Below, piece by piece: positions 36,839 to 45,874 of a stretch of DNA of 64,000 bases. Source of the DNA: Collinsella sp. TF05-9AC (GTDB lineage: Bacteria > Actinomycetota > Coriobacteriia > Coriobacteriales > Coriobacteriaceae); assembly GCF_003438495.1 (NCBI RefSeq), contig NZ_QSSH01000004.1, positions 31,640-95,639 of the forward strand. Direction: 5' to 3'. The notes under the pieces are model-generated. The model searched no databases. It was given only the letters and a program-made list of their open reading frames with translations, and had not been told where the DNA came from. How positions within the stretch are numbered: the stretch's first letter is position 1; the number at the start of each line of letters is the position of its first letter. The translations under genes and the position numbers were made by a program.

Positions 36839-36935
36839 GGGTACGAGATACCCACATGGAATTACATAGCTGCCAAAGAGCAGCCCTTCCTGTGGGTGTC
36901 TGGTCCGCTTTGAGCGGTCGGGCATCTATTTTTTT
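36839..36935 (+). promoter_or_regulatory. pyr operon attenuator leader (antiterminator/terminator switch)
   Basis: Three mutually exclusive structures can be drawn. The first hairpin is GGGTA/TACCC (36839-36853). A 10-bp antiterminator pairs GATACCCACA (36847-36856) with TGTGGGTGTC (36891-36900), enclosing a GCTGC/GCAGC hairpin. A terminator pairs 36895-36902 with 36919-36926, plus CCGCT/AGCGG, and is followed by TATTTTTTT. The first hairpin sequesters the 5' antiterminator strand, as in PyrR-controlled leaders. I see no exact copy of the Bacillus PyrR-binding consensus, so the ligand is inferred. A further TTGACTG/CAGTCAA hairpin lies at 36934-36953. Confidence 0.6.
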
Positions 36936-36962
36936 GACTGTGTCAGCAGTCAAGACATGTGA

Positions 36963-37559
<597 letters not shown>

Positions 37560-37563
37560 TACC

Positions 37564-38508
37564 GTGGCGTTCAACCATAAGCACCTGATCGACATTACCG
37601 AGTACTCCGAAGAGGACATCAAGCTCATCCTCGAGACCGCCAAGGCGTTCTCCGAGGTCAACGAGCGTGCGATCAAGAAGGTCCCCACGCTCAAGGGCAA
37701 GACCATCGTCAACATGTTCAACGAGCCCTCGACGCGCACCCGCAGCTCCTTTGAGCTCGCCGAGAAGCGTCTTTCGGCCGACAGCCTCAACTTTGGCGGC
37801 TCCTCGACCTCCACGGTCAAGGGCGAGAGCCTCGTCGACACCGTCGAGACCCTCAACGCCTATAAGATCGACTGCATCGTCGTGCGAGATAAGCACGCCG
37901 GTGCTCCCTACATCGTCACGCAGAACTCGCCCGCGAGCGTCATCTGCGCCGGCGACGGCAAGCACAACCATCCCACGCAGGCCCTGCTCGACCTGTACAC
38001 CATCTGGGAGCACAAGGGCGACTTCCACGGTCTGAAGGTCGCCGTCGTCGGCGATATCGCGCACTCCCGTGTTTGCGGTTCGCTGATCCCCGCCCTTAAG
38101 ATCATGGGCTGCGAGACCTACGCCGTCGCCCCCGGCACGCTGCTGCCGCCGGCGCCCGAGGTCCTGGGCTGCGACCACGTGACGAGCGACCTTGATTCCG
38201 TCCTGCCCGAGCTGGACGTCGTCTACATGCTGCGCGTGCAGCAGGAGCGCCTCGAGGGTGCCCCGTTCCCGACCATTCGTGAGTACCACAAGCTCTTCGG
38301 TCTGACCAAGGACCGCGAGAAGCTCATGAAGCCCGATGCGATCATCTGCCACCCGGGCCCCATCAACCGCGGCGTCGAGTTCGACTCCTATATGGCCGAC
38401 CACCCGCAACGCTCCGTCATCCTGGAGCAGGTCTACGCCGGTATCTGCGTGCGTATGGCTATCCTGTATCTGCTGCTTGGAGGTGCCGATAATGGCCTTG
38501 CTTCTTAA
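37564..38508 (+). CDS. pyrB: Aspartate carbamoyltransferase catalytic subunit
   Basis: Condenses carbamoyl phosphate with aspartate. The carbamoyl-phosphate loop FNEPSTRTRSSFELA (about 53), HPTQALLDLYT and the HPGPINRGVE segment are conserved. GTG at 37564 gives 314 residues; an in-frame GTG at 37552 lies within the GGGAGGTGA ribosome-binding site. No pyrI regulatory subunit is present. It overlaps pyrC by 17 bp. Confidence 0.97.
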   Translation: MAFNHKHLIDITEYSEEDIKLILETAKAFSEVNERAIKKVPTLKGKTIVNMFNEPSTRTRSSFELAEKRLSADSLNFGGSSTSTVKGESLVDTVETLNAYKIDCIVVRDKHAGAPYIVTQNSPASVICAGDGKHNHPTQALLDLYTIWEHKGDFHGLKVAVVGDIAHSRVCGSLIPALKIMGCETYAVAPGTLLPPAPEVLGCDHVTSDLDSVLPELDVVYMLRVQQERLEGAPFPTIREYHKLFGLTKDREKLMKPDAIICHPGPINRGVEFDSYMADHPQRSVILEQVYAGICVRMAILYLLLGGADNGLAS

Positions 38509-39781
38509 GAATGCCCACGTCGTCGACCCGTCCGTCGAGCTTGACGGTGTCGTTGACGTCCTGATTGACGGCGATAAGATCGCCGAGGTCGGCGAGAATC
38601 TCGCCGTCGAGGGAGCCGAGGTCCGCGACCTTTCCGGCAAGTATCTCGTCCCCGGCCTGGTGGATATGCACGTTCACCTTCGTGAGCCCGGCTACGAGGT
38701 CAAAGAGGACATCGAGAGCGGCACCCGCGCTGCTGCCAAGGGCGGCTTTACCGGCGTGTGCGCCATGCCCAACACCGATCCCGTCACCGATAACGGCACC
38801 GTCGTGGAGTTCGTCAAGTCCCGTGCTGCCGAGGTCGGTCACTGCCGCGTCTATCCGTCGGGCGCCATGACCCGCGGTCTTAAGGGCGAGGCCATGTCCG
38901 AGATGGGTGATATGGTCGCCCACGGCGCCGTCGCCTTCACCGACGACGGTCGCGGCGTGCAGGGCGCGGGCATGCTCCGTCGCTGCATGGACTACGGCAA
39001 GATGTTCGGCAAGGTCTTTATGAGCCACTGCCAGGACGAGGACCTGGTCGGCCACGGCCAGATCAACGAGGGCAAGGTCTCGACCCGTCTGGCTCTCGAG
39101 GGCTGGCCGGCTGCCGGCGAGGAGCTCCAGATCGCTCGCGACATCGAGATCGCCAAGCTGACCGGCGCCAAGCTGCACATTCAGCACATCTCCACCGCCC
39201 ATGGCCTGGAGATCGTGCGTGCCGGTAAGGCCGCTGGTGTTCAGGTTACCTGCGAGGCCACTCCGCACCACATGTTCCTGACCGAGAACGACCTGGACGA
39301 GACCTACAACACCTCGCTCAAGGTCAACCCGCCGCTGCGCACCGACGAGGACGCCGAGGCCATCCGTCAGGGCGTCATCGACGGCACCGTCGACGCTATC
39401 GTCACCGATCACGCTCCCCACACCCCGTGGGAGAAGGCGCGCGAGTTCGAGCTTGCGCCCTTTGGCATGATCGGCCTCGAGACCTCGCTGTCGCTCGTAC
39501 TCACCGAGCTGGTCAACACGGGCAAGATGAGTATGGGCCGCATGGTCGAGCTCATGGCCATCAAGCCGCGTGAGATCCTGGGCCTCGACCAGGTTCAGGT
39601 CAAGGCGGGCTCCGTTGCCGACCTGACCGTGTTCGACGCGTCCGCCACCTGGACGGTCGGCGAGGATGGATACGAGTCGCGTGCCGAGAACTCCGGTTTT
39701 GCCGGCCGCACGCTCACTGGTCGTGCCACCGATGTGTTTGTCGGCGGTAAGCAGACGCTCGCCGACGGCTGCATCTGCTAG
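38492..39781 (+). CDS. pyrC: Dihydroorotase
   Basis: Zinc amidohydrolase that closes carbamoyl aspartate to dihydroorotate. The metal motif DMHVHLREPG (about 58), CAMPNTDPV, the metal histidines in HIQHIST and the aspartate in IVTDHAPHT are present. The length of 429 residues fits the Gram-positive class I type. ATG at 38492 lies inside the end of pyrB behind TTGGAGGTG. Confidence 0.96.
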   Translation: MALLLKNAHVVDPSVELDGVVDVLIDGDKIAEVGENLAVEGAEVRDLSGKYLVPGLVDMHVHLREPGYEVKEDIESGTRAAAKGGFTGVCAMPNTDPVTDNGTVVEFVKSRAAEVGHCRVYPSGAMTRGLKGEAMSEMGDMVAHGAVAFTDDGRGVQGAGMLRRCMDYGKMFGKVFMSHCQDEDLVGHGQINEGKVSTRLALEGWPAAGEELQIARDIEIAKLTGAKLHIQHISTAHGLEIVRAGKAAGVQVTCEATPHHMFLTENDLDETYNTSLKVNPPLRTDEDAEAIRQGVIDGTVDAIVTDHAPHTPWEKAREFELAPFGMIGLETSLSLVLTELVNTGKMSMGRMVELMAIKPREILGLDQVQVKAGSVADLTVFDASATWTVGEDGYESRAENSGFAGRTLTGRATDVFVGGKQTLADGCIC

Positions 39782-39801
39782 CATAGCCTTATCGCTTTTG
39801 T

Positions 39802-39826
39802 GCGCGGTGCCCTTGCGGTGCCGCGC
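39802..39826 (+). promoter_or_regulatory. Hairpin between pyrC and pyrK
   Basis: GCGCGGTGCC / GGTGCCGCGC pairs as a 10-bp stem (two G-T wobbles) with a 5-nt loop and is followed by TTTCTGTT. It sits in the only sizeable gap of the operon (92 bp) and may be a partial terminator or processing signal that sets pyrK-D-F expression. Confidence 0.5.
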
Positions 39827-39873
39827 TTTCTGTTCGTTTTGACCATGCAACCGCATGGGGGATTGGAGCGTCT

Positions 39874-40665
39874 ATGCCCACACCTTCCACTGCACGCATG
39901 CACGACTTTGAGGTCGTCTCGAACCGGGAGATTGCCGACGGCATCTTCTCGCTCGTCATCTCGGCCCCCAAGCTTGCAAGTGCGCTCAAGCCCGGTCAGT
40001 TTGTGAACATTGCCGTGCCCGGTGATGCGTCCTCGCTGCTTCGCGTGCCCCTGAGCTTCTATCGCGCCGACGCCCAGGCCGGCACCGTCGAGCTGTGGTA
40101 CGCCGTCGTGGGCGACGACACCCGTCGTCTGTCGCAGATGGCCCCCGGTTCCACCTCTAATCTGCTGGGCCCCGGCGGACGCGGCTGGCTTGTGCCCGAG
40201 GGCACTAGGAAAGCGCTGCTCGTTGCGGGCGGCATCGGTGTTCCGCCCGTGCTGTGCCTTGCCGGTAAGCTTGCCGAGCAGGGTGTGGCCGTCGACGTGT
40301 GCCTGGGCTTTGGCACCGCGTCCAAGGCTGTGGGTATCGATGAGTTCCGCGCTCTGTGCGATACGGTCGACGTTTGCACCGACGACGGCTCGCTCGGCAC
40401 GCACGGTTTTTGCACCGATCCTGCCGCCGAGCTGCTCGGCGAGGGCGGCTACGACTACGTCGCCAGCTGCGGTCCCGCCGTCATGATGAAGAAGGTCGCC
40501 GCCGCTGCTGCCGAGGCCGGTGCGTACTGCGAGGTGTCGCTCGAGCGCATGATGAGCTGTGGCTTTGGCGCCTGCAACACCTGCAATGTCGAGACGGTCG
40601 ACGGTATGAAGGGCGCCTGCATGTGCGGCCCCGTGTTCGATGCTTCCAAGGTGGTGGTCTTCTAG
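39874..40665 (+). CDS. pyrK: Dihydroorotate dehydrogenase electron-transfer subunit
   Basis: Iron-sulfur flavoprotein that passes electrons from PyrD (class 1B) to NAD. The FAD-binding part shows RVPLSFYR, and the NAD-binding part shows LLVAGGIGVPPVL. The [2Fe-2S] cysteines are in MSCGFGACNTCNVE and the following ACMCGPVF. The length of 263 residues is normal. Its stop overlaps the pyrD GTG by one base. Confidence 0.95.
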   Translation: MPTPSTARMHDFEVVSNREIADGIFSLVISAPKLASALKPGQFVNIAVPGDASSLLRVPLSFYRADAQAGTVELWYAVVGDDTRRLSQMAPGSTSNLLGPGGRGWLVPEGTRKALLVAGGIGVPPVLCLAGKLAEQGVAVDVCLGFGTASKAVGIDEFRALCDTVDVCTDDGSLGTHGFCTDPAAELLGEGGYDYVASCGPAVMMKKVAAAAAEAGAYCEVSLERMMSCGFGACNTCNVETVDGMKGACMCGPVFDASKVVVF

Positions 40666-41588
40666 TGGGTACTGTGAACATGGCCGTCGATTTCGGCGGC
40701 GTCAAGATGCAAAACCCCATCAACACCGCAGCCGGTACCTTTGGCTACGGTTGGCAGTTCCAGAACTTCTTCGATGTCTCCCAGCTGGGCGCCATCACCA
40801 CCAAGGGTTGTGCTGCCGAGCCCTGGCCCGGCAACCCCGCGCCCCGCATGGCTGAGATCCCGGGCGGCATGATCAACTCCGTGGGCCTTCAGAACCCCGG
40901 CGTGGCTGCCTTTGCCCGTGAATCCGGTCCGTGGCTCGAGCAGCTCTCCAAGGACGGTTGCCAGGTCATCTGCCAGGTCGCCGGTCACTCCGTCGAGGAG
41001 TTTGTCCGCGCGCTCGAGATGTATGTCGAGCTGTGCCCCTGGGCTGCCGGCTACGAGATCAACGTGAGCTGCCCCAATATCGCCGCCGGCGGTGCCGCCA
41101 TGGGCTCCTCGCCCGAGGGCGCCTCTGCCGTTATGGCTGCCTGCCGTAAGGTGACCGATAAGCCGCTGTTCGTAAAGATGGCTCCGGTTAACGTCGCCGA
41201 GATTGCGAAGGCTCTCGAGGCCGCCGGCGCCGACGGCCTTTCGGTCATCAACTCTATCCAGGGCATGGCCATCGACGTTCACACCCGCAAGTCCCGCGTG
41301 GCCAAGCCCAAGGGCGGCCTTTCGGGCCCGCTGTGCCACCACATCGCCGTGCGCATGGTCTGGGAGGTCGCTCAGGCCGTCGATATCCCCATCAACGGTG
41401 TCGGTGGCGTCATGACGGGCGAAGATGCGGCCGAGTTTATCCTGGCCGGCGCCACCTGCGTGTCGGTCGGCATGGCTAACTTCGTCGATCCGTGCGCTTC
41501 GATTAAGATCGCTCGTGAGCTCGAGGCCTGGGCGGAGTCCCAGGGCGTGAAGGACATCAACGAGCTGGTAGGTGCTTTCGAATGCTAG
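40665..41588 (+). CDS. pyrD: Dihydroorotate dehydrogenase, class 1B catalytic subunit
   Basis: FMN enzyme that oxidises dihydroorotate to orotate, coupled to NAD through PyrK. The class 1 catalytic cysteine is in NVSCPNIAAGG. The FMN-binding GVGGVMTGEDAAEF segment is clear. GTG at 40665 follows AAGGTGGTGG; ATG at 40680 is an alternative. The length is 307 residues. It overlaps pyrF by 7 bp. Confidence 0.96.
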   Translation: MGTVNMAVDFGGVKMQNPINTAAGTFGYGWQFQNFFDVSQLGAITTKGCAAEPWPGNPAPRMAEIPGGMINSVGLQNPGVAAFARESGPWLEQLSKDGCQVICQVAGHSVEEFVRALEMYVELCPWAAGYEINVSCPNIAAGGAAMGSSPEGASAVMAACRKVTDKPLFVKMAPVNVAEIAKALEAAGADGLSVINSIQGMAIDVHTRKSRVAKPKGGLSGPLCHHIAVRMVWEVAQAVDIPINGVGGVMTGEDAAEFILAGATCVSVGMANFVDPCASIKIARELEAWAESQGVKDINELVGAFEC

Positions 41589-42298
41589 AAAACGATGCCC
41601 GCGACCGCGTTATCGTCGCCCTCGACTGCGACCGTGAGCGTGCGCTCGAGCTCGCCCACGAGCTTTCTGGTCATGCCGCTTGGCTTAAGGTTGGCATGAC
41701 GCTCTATTACGCCGAGGGCCCCGAGATCGTCAAGACGTTCAAGGACTTGGGCTTTAAGGTCTTCCTCGACCTCAAGTTTCATGACATTCCGCATCAGGTG
41801 CGCGGTGCCGCCCGTTCTGCCTCGCTTGCCGGCGCCGACCTGCTTTCGGTCCACGGTCTGGGCTCAGGCGCTATGCTCGCTGCCTGCCGTGAGGGTGCCG
41901 AGGAGGCGCGCGAGGACCGCGCCAAGCTCGTTGCTATCACCGTACTTACGAGCATGAACCAGGATTCGCTGGCCGAGATCGGCGTTGAGTCGCCTGTGGC
42001 CGAGGAAGCCGCCCGTCTGGCAAAGCTTGCCCAGGCCAACGGCATCGACGGCATCGTGTGCTCGCCGATGGAGGCCCACGACATGCGCGAGCTGCTGGGC
42101 CCCGACGCGCTGATCGTGACTCCGGGCGTGCGTCCGGTTGGCGCCGCCCTGGGCGATCAATCCCGCGTGGCGACGCCCTCCCAGGCTATCGAGCGCGGTG
42201 CGAGCCACATCGTGGTGGGCCGACCCATCACCGGTGCCGACGACCCGGTTGCCGCCTTTGACGCTATCGTTGCCGAGCTGGTCGAAAACGTCGCCTAA
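41582..42298 (+). CDS. pyrF: Orotidine 5'-phosphate decarboxylase
   Basis: Makes UMP from OMP. The catalytic DLKFHDIPHQV (about 61) and the phosphate-binding VTPGVRP and HIVVGRPIT segments are present. The length of 238 residues fits the type I family. It is the last gene of pyrRBCKDF; pyrE and the carbamoyl-phosphate synthase genes are not in this window. Confidence 0.97.
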   Translation: MLENDARDRVIVALDCDRERALELAHELSGHAAWLKVGMTLYYAEGPEIVKTFKDLGFKVFLDLKFHDIPHQVRGAARSASLAGADLLSVHGLGSGAMLAACREGAEEAREDRAKLVAITVLTSMNQDSLAEIGVESPVAEEAARLAKLAQANGIDGIVCSPMEAHDMRELLGPDALIVTPGVRPVGAALGDQSRVATPSQAIERGASHIVVGRPITGADDPVAAFDAIVAELVENVA

Positions 42299-42341
42299 AA
42301 GTTTCCCTCAAGTCACCACTTTTGGGTCTCATTAGCACAAA

Positions 42342-42436
42342 TTAGCCCCTGTGCCTGCGAAAACTTTCCCATCCTTTGTGTGGAATCGCAGGTCAGGGGC
42401 CTAACTTTGACCTCCGTATATTGCACTTTTCGCAGG
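42342..42436 (+). promoter_or_regulatory. Competing hairpins between pyrF and mihF
   Basis: TTAG-CCCCTG-(2)-CCTGCG (42342-42359) can pair with CGCAGG-(1)-CAGGGG-(1)-CTAA (42387-42404). Alternatively CCTGCGAAAA (42354-42363) can pair perfectly with TTTTCGCAGG (42427-42436). No T-run follows, so this is not a plain terminator of pyrF. It may be an alternative-fold leader, a protein-binding site or a degenerate palindromic repeat. Confidence 0.4.
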
Positions 42437-42488
42437 TATCGTCTAACCTATGGTGCCGTCGATTGGGCATTTAGTGCGTTTGACGTGC

Positions 42489-42494
42489 TAAAAT
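42489..42494 (+). promoter_or_regulatory. Probable -10 box of the mihF-gmk-rpoZ-thiI operon
   Basis: TAAAAT lies within an inverted repeat (GGCATTTAG...CTAAAATGCC, 42466-42497), 45 nt before mihF. TTGGGC at 42463 is 20 bp upstream, which is long for a -35. The inverted repeat could be an operator over the -10. Confidence 0.45.
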
Positions 42495-42538
42495 GCCAAT
42501 TATTGAATCAGATATAACCCAACTATTTGGAGGTTCGA

Positions 42539-42847
42539 ATGGCACTCCCTCAGCTTACCGACGAGCAGCGCAAGCAGGCTCTTGAGAAGGCTGCCGCCGC
42601 ACGTCACGCTCGCGCTGAGCTTCGCGAGCAGATCAAGAAGGGCGAGAAGTCCCTCGAGTCCGTGCTCAACTCCGATGACCCCATCGCTTCCCGCATGAAG
42701 GTTTCCACCCTCATCGAGTCTCTGCCCGGTTATGGCAAGGCCAAGGCCGCCAAGATCATGGAGGAGCTCGGCATCTCCGCTACCCGTCGCGTCCAGGGCC
42801 TCGGTGTCCGTCAGCGCGAGCAGCTTCTCGAGCAGCTGACCAAATAA
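42539..42847 (+). CDS. mihF: Actinobacterial integration host factor (mIHF)
   Basis: Small basic nucleoid protein of Actinobacteria that bends and condenses DNA; unrelated to the HU/IHF fold. An N-terminal helix (LTDEQRKQALEKAAAARHARAEL) is followed by the helix-turn-helix-like IESLPGYGKAKAAKIMEELGI. The length of 102 residues matches the family. ATG at 42539 lies 6 nt after TTGGAGG. The order mihF-gmk-rpoZ is typical of actinobacteria and supports the taxonomic inference. Confidence 0.95.
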   Translation: MALPQLTDEQRKQALEKAAAARHARAELREQIKKGEKSLESVLNSDDPIASRMKVSTLIESLPGYGKAKAAKIMEELGISATRRVQGLGVRQREQLLEQLTK

Positions 42848-43417
42848 GTGAGCGCTCAGGATTCAAAGCTCTTTGTGATTTCTGGACCGTCAGGTGCAGG
42901 CAAGGGCACGCTCGTCACTCGTGTGCGCGAGCGTCGCTCGAACCTGGGCCTGACGGTTTCGGCTACCACGCGAGCACCACGCAAAGGTGAGGTCGACGGC
43001 GTCAACTACTTTTTCCTGACGCACGAGGAGTTCGACCGCCGCGTGGCAAACGGTGAGTTTGTTGAGTGGGCTGAGGTCCACGGCAACTGCTACGGCACGT
43101 TGGTGAGCGAGGTCACATCCAAGCTCGCCTCTGGCTCGTCTCTGATCTTGGAGATTGATGTCCAGGGCGCCCTGCAGGTCAAGGAGCGTTTCCCCGAGGC
43201 CGTGTTGATCTTTATCAAGCCGCCTTCGCTCGAGGTGCTTCGCGATCGCCTGGTCGGTCGCGGTACCGAGACGCCCGAGACGATTGAGCTGCGTATGGCA
43301 AACGCCGCCGATGAACTTGCCCTTGCCGACCGCTACGACGACGTCGTGGTGAATGACGATCTCGACCGCGCGACCGATGAGCTCGTTCGCGTTCTCGATA
43401 TGCATGAAAGGATCTGA
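42848..43417 (+). CDS. gmk: Guanylate kinase
   Basis: Phosphorylates GMP to GDP. The P-loop ISGPSGAGKGTL, the GMP site SATTRAPRKGEVDGVNYFF and the lid region are intact. The length is 189 residues. GTG at 42848 directly follows the mihF stop. Confidence 0.97.
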   Translation: MSAQDSKLFVISGPSGAGKGTLVTRVRERRSNLGLTVSATTRAPRKGEVDGVNYFFLTHEEFDRRVANGEFVEWAEVHGNCYGTLVSEVTSKLASGSSLILEIDVQGALQVKERFPEAVLIFIKPPSLEVLRDRLVGRGTETPETIELRMANAADELALADRYDDVVVNDDLDRATDELVRVLDMHERI

Positions 43418-43422
43418 GGTCC

Positions 43423-43704
43423 GTGTCCGTTGTAAAGCCTTGCATTGACGATCTTCTGGAGAAGACCGATCACAACCGCTTCCTGCTCGCCTCGCTTGCC
43501 TCTAAGCGCGCCTGCGACATTAACAGCATGCTGCGTGGCCAGCACAACCGTGTGCTCGCCGTCCAGGATGTCGACGACATCACCATTGCGCTCTCCGGCG
43601 CCGATACCATCTCGATGGCTATGGACGAGATTGTCGACGGCGATATCTCCTACGACGAGGCCCGTTACGAGAAGGCGCTCGGCCACAAGGTTGCTGAAGC
43701 CTAA
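43423..43704 (+). CDS. rpoZ: DNA-directed RNA polymerase omega subunit
   Basis: Helps fold and hold the beta' subunit of RNA polymerase. It is short (93 residues) with the family stretch DDLLEKTDHNRFLLASLASKRACDIN. Its position after gmk is conserved in many bacteria. GTG at 43423 follows TGAAAGGATCTGAGG. The stop is immediately before the thiI ATG. Confidence 0.93.
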   Translation: MSVVKPCIDDLLEKTDHNRFLLASLASKRACDINSMLRGQHNRVLAVQDVDDITIALSGADTISMAMDEIVDGDISYDEARYEKALGHKVAEA

Positions 43705-44949
43705 ATGGCAGCCCGCGTCTGCCTGGTCCACTATCACGAGGTTGGACTGAAGGGCAAGAACCGCGCACATTTTGAGCATATCCTCATGGATAACATCAAG
43801 GCGGCCTTGGCCGCCTTTTCCGTGAATGCCGTGTCTCGAATTTCCGGTTATATCCTCGTGACCTTTAACGAGCATCAGGCCGACGAGGCGGCGCGCGTCA
43901 TTCGCACCGTCCCCGGCGTTGCCCGCGTGTCCCTGGCATATCACACGAACCGCGACCCGCAGGAGTACTGCGCCGCCGCCGTGAAGGCGCTGCGCGAGTT
44001 TGGTCCCTTCGAGTCGTTTAAGGTTCACGCCAAGCGTTCGAACACCGACTATGAGCTCACCTCGATTGATATCAATCGGCAGGTAGGCGAGGTGCTGTGC
44101 GAGGCGTTTCCCGATAAAAAGGTCCAGATGCACGACCCCGACGCGATGGTGCACGTGCTGGTGGTCCAGGGTAGCGTCTATGTGTATGCGCGCTCTGAGC
44201 GCGGTGTGGGTGGCCTTCCGGTGGGGTCTGCGGGCAAGGTCGTGACGCTGCTGTCGTCGGGTATCGATTCCCCGGTGGCGACCTGGATGCTCGCGCGTCG
44301 CGGCGCGGTGTGCGTGCCGGTACATTTCTCCGGTCGTCCGCAGACACCCGATACGAGCGAGTATTTGGTGCAGGACATCATCCGTGCGCTTGAGCCGGGT
44401 GTCCAGATCGGCCGCCTGTATGTGGTGCCGTTTGGCGACTGCCAGCGTGAGATTTCGGTCACCTGCCCCAGCAACCTGCGTGTGATCATGTATCGCCGCA
44501 TTATGTATTCGGTTGCCGAGCGCATCGCGCATATCGAGGGCGCCAAGGCCATTGTGACGGGCGAGTCGCTTGGTCAGGTTGCCTCCCAGACGCTTGAGAA
44601 CATCATGGCCGTCAACGAGGCCGTGAAGATTCCCGTGTTCCGTCCGCTCATTGGTTCTGATAAGCAGGAGATCATCGCGCGTGCCCAGGAGATCGGCACG
44701 TTTGATATCTCGACCGAGGCTGCTCCCGATTGCTGCACGCTGTTTATGCCGCGCCGTCCCGAGACGCACGCTAAACTCGATGCCGTGCATGAGGCGTGGG
44801 AGCTGTTCGATCACGAGGAGATGATTGAGCGTTTGCTCAAACAGACCGAGTATATCGACTTCGAGAGCAACACGTATAAGGCCCCTAAGACCTTAAAACG
44901 CAAACATTCCGAGCTCGCTCCACGTGAGATTTACCAAGATCACGAATAA
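43705..44949 (+). CDS. thiI: tRNA 4-thiouridine synthase ThiI
   Basis: Adds sulfur to U8 of tRNA and, in some species, to the thiamine precursor ThiS. Order: a ferredoxin-like plus THUMP domain (about 1-165), then the PP-loop ATPase LLSSGIDSPVATW (about 178), then APDCCTLFMP (about 338), which may hold the acceptor cysteine. There is no C-terminal rhodanese domain, so a separate sulfurtransferase or IscS-type donor is expected, as in Bacillus. The length is 414 residues. Confidence 0.94.
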   Translation: MAARVCLVHYHEVGLKGKNRAHFEHILMDNIKAALAAFSVNAVSRISGYILVTFNEHQADEAARVIRTVPGVARVSLAYHTNRDPQEYCAAAVKALREFGPFESFKVHAKRSNTDYELTSIDINRQVGEVLCEAFPDKKVQMHDPDAMVHVLVVQGSVYVYARSERGVGGLPVGSAGKVVTLLSSGIDSPVATWMLARRGAVCVPVHFSGRPQTPDTSEYLVQDIIRALEPGVQIGRLYVVPFGDCQREISVTCPSNLRVIMYRRIMYSVAERIAHIEGAKAIVTGESLGQVASQTLENIMAVNEAVKIPVFRPLIGSDKQEIIARAQEIGTFDISTEAAPDCCTLFMPRRPETHAKLDAVHEAWELFDHEEMIERLLKQTEYIDFESNTYKAPKTLKRKHSELAPREIYQDHE

Positions 44950-44959
44950 TATTGTGTAT

Positions 44960-44993
44960 AGACCGGCGGTGATTTTGCATCGTCGGTCTTTTT
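44960..44993 (+). terminator. Terminator of mihF-thiI
   Basis: A 12-bp stem (AGACCGGCGGTG / CATCGTCGGTCT, with G-T wobbles) and a 6-nt loop are followed by TTTT. Confidence 0.88.
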
Positions 44994-45067
44994 CTATCTG
45001 GGCATTAGGCGACAAACGGTTCATCTGTCGACGTCTGCCTGAATAAATGGACACTTTTCAGCAAGGT

Positions 45068-45087
45068 TTTGGTCAGCTTTTGGTTTG
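45068..45087 (+). promoter_or_regulatory. Shared 20-bp element upstream of comEA-comEC (candidate competence box)
   Basis: TTTGGTCAGCTTTTGGTTTG, an exact match to 16707-16726. It lies 76 nt before the comEA start, nearly the same distance as at yraN (71 nt), and follows the thiI terminator. The flanking bases are not conserved, so the identity is confined to the element. Confidence 0.65.
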
Positions 45088-45163
45088 ACCGTGGAAACTG
45101 GTGTGGGCGTGCGGAGTCTGCGGCGCTCGTTTCCTGACACGATGGTGTTGGGAGGTGTTTGCT

Positions 45164-45874
45164 ATGGCGCAGCGCGAGCAACACGAACGGGTTAAACGGA
45201 TGGACCGCTGGGCAGAAAAGCTGCTCGGCCATAAGGCGGTGGTCGTGGCGATTCTGGTTGCCATTGCCGCTGCGAGTGGCCTGGCGATGGCAAATTTTGG
45301 TGGCCATTCCAGCAACGTGTCGTTTGAGCGTAGTGACGAGGCAGGCGCCTCGGATGTGCGAGGGGACGGGGATGTGTCACCTGATGATGCCGATGAGTCG
45401 TCTGCCAAGAGTTCTTCTGCTGCCGAGGTGTACGTCGATGTGGATGGCGCCGTTGTGAGGCCTGGCGTGTACCGGCTCAAAGGCGGAGCGCGGGTATCCC
45501 AGGCAATCGATGCTGCCGGAGGGCTTACGGCCGAGGCGGATGTGACAGGGCTTAATCGTGCGTCCAAGATCACAGATGGTCAAAAGATCTATGTGCCGAC
45601 GGTGGGGGAGCAACAAGCGGCTGTGGCGGTCGGCGGGGCCGAAAGCGGTGCTGCCACGACTCCTGGTGCGGGGTCTTCGTCGGGGCTCGTGAACATCAAT
45701 ACGGCAAGTGCGGCGGAGCTGCAGACGCTTTCGGGCATCGGGCCTTCTATGGCCCAGTCAATTATCGACGAACGGACGCAAAACGGGGCCTTTGCCTCGG
45801 TTGATGACCTTATGCGCGTATCGGGGATCGGTGAGAAGAAGCTCGCCAAAATCAAAGATTGCATCTGCGTATGA
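45164..45874 (+). CDS. comEA: Competence protein ComEA (DNA receptor)
   Basis: Membrane-anchored double-stranded DNA receptor for transformation. One N-terminal membrane segment (about 25-43) is followed by an acidic linker. An SLBB domain comes next (VYVDVDGAVVRPGVYRL, about 90-148), then a glycine/serine linker and the C-terminal helix-hairpin-helix repeat (VNINTASAAELQTLSGIGPSMA...VSGIGEKKLAKIK). The length is 236 residues. ATG at 45164 follows GGGAGGTG. It overlaps comEC by 4 bp. Confidence 0.95.
   Translation: MAQREQHERVKRMDRWAEKLLGHKAVVVAILVAIAAASGLAMANFGGHSSNVSFERSDEAGASDVRGDGDVSPDDADESSAKSSSAAEVYVDVDGAVVRPGVYRLKGGARVSQAIDAAGGLTAEADVTGLNRASKITDGQKIYVPTVGEQQAAVAVGGAESGAATTPGAGSSSGLVNINTASAAELQTLSGIGPSMAQSIIDERTQNGAFASVDDLMRVSGIGEKKLAKIKDCICV

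Noticed and set aside
42833..42843. Reverse-complement match to the first 11 bases of the competence element (AGCTGACCAAA)
   Set aside because: It lies within the last codons of mihF (Leu-Thr-Lys), lacks the second TTTGGT repeat and is explained by coding.
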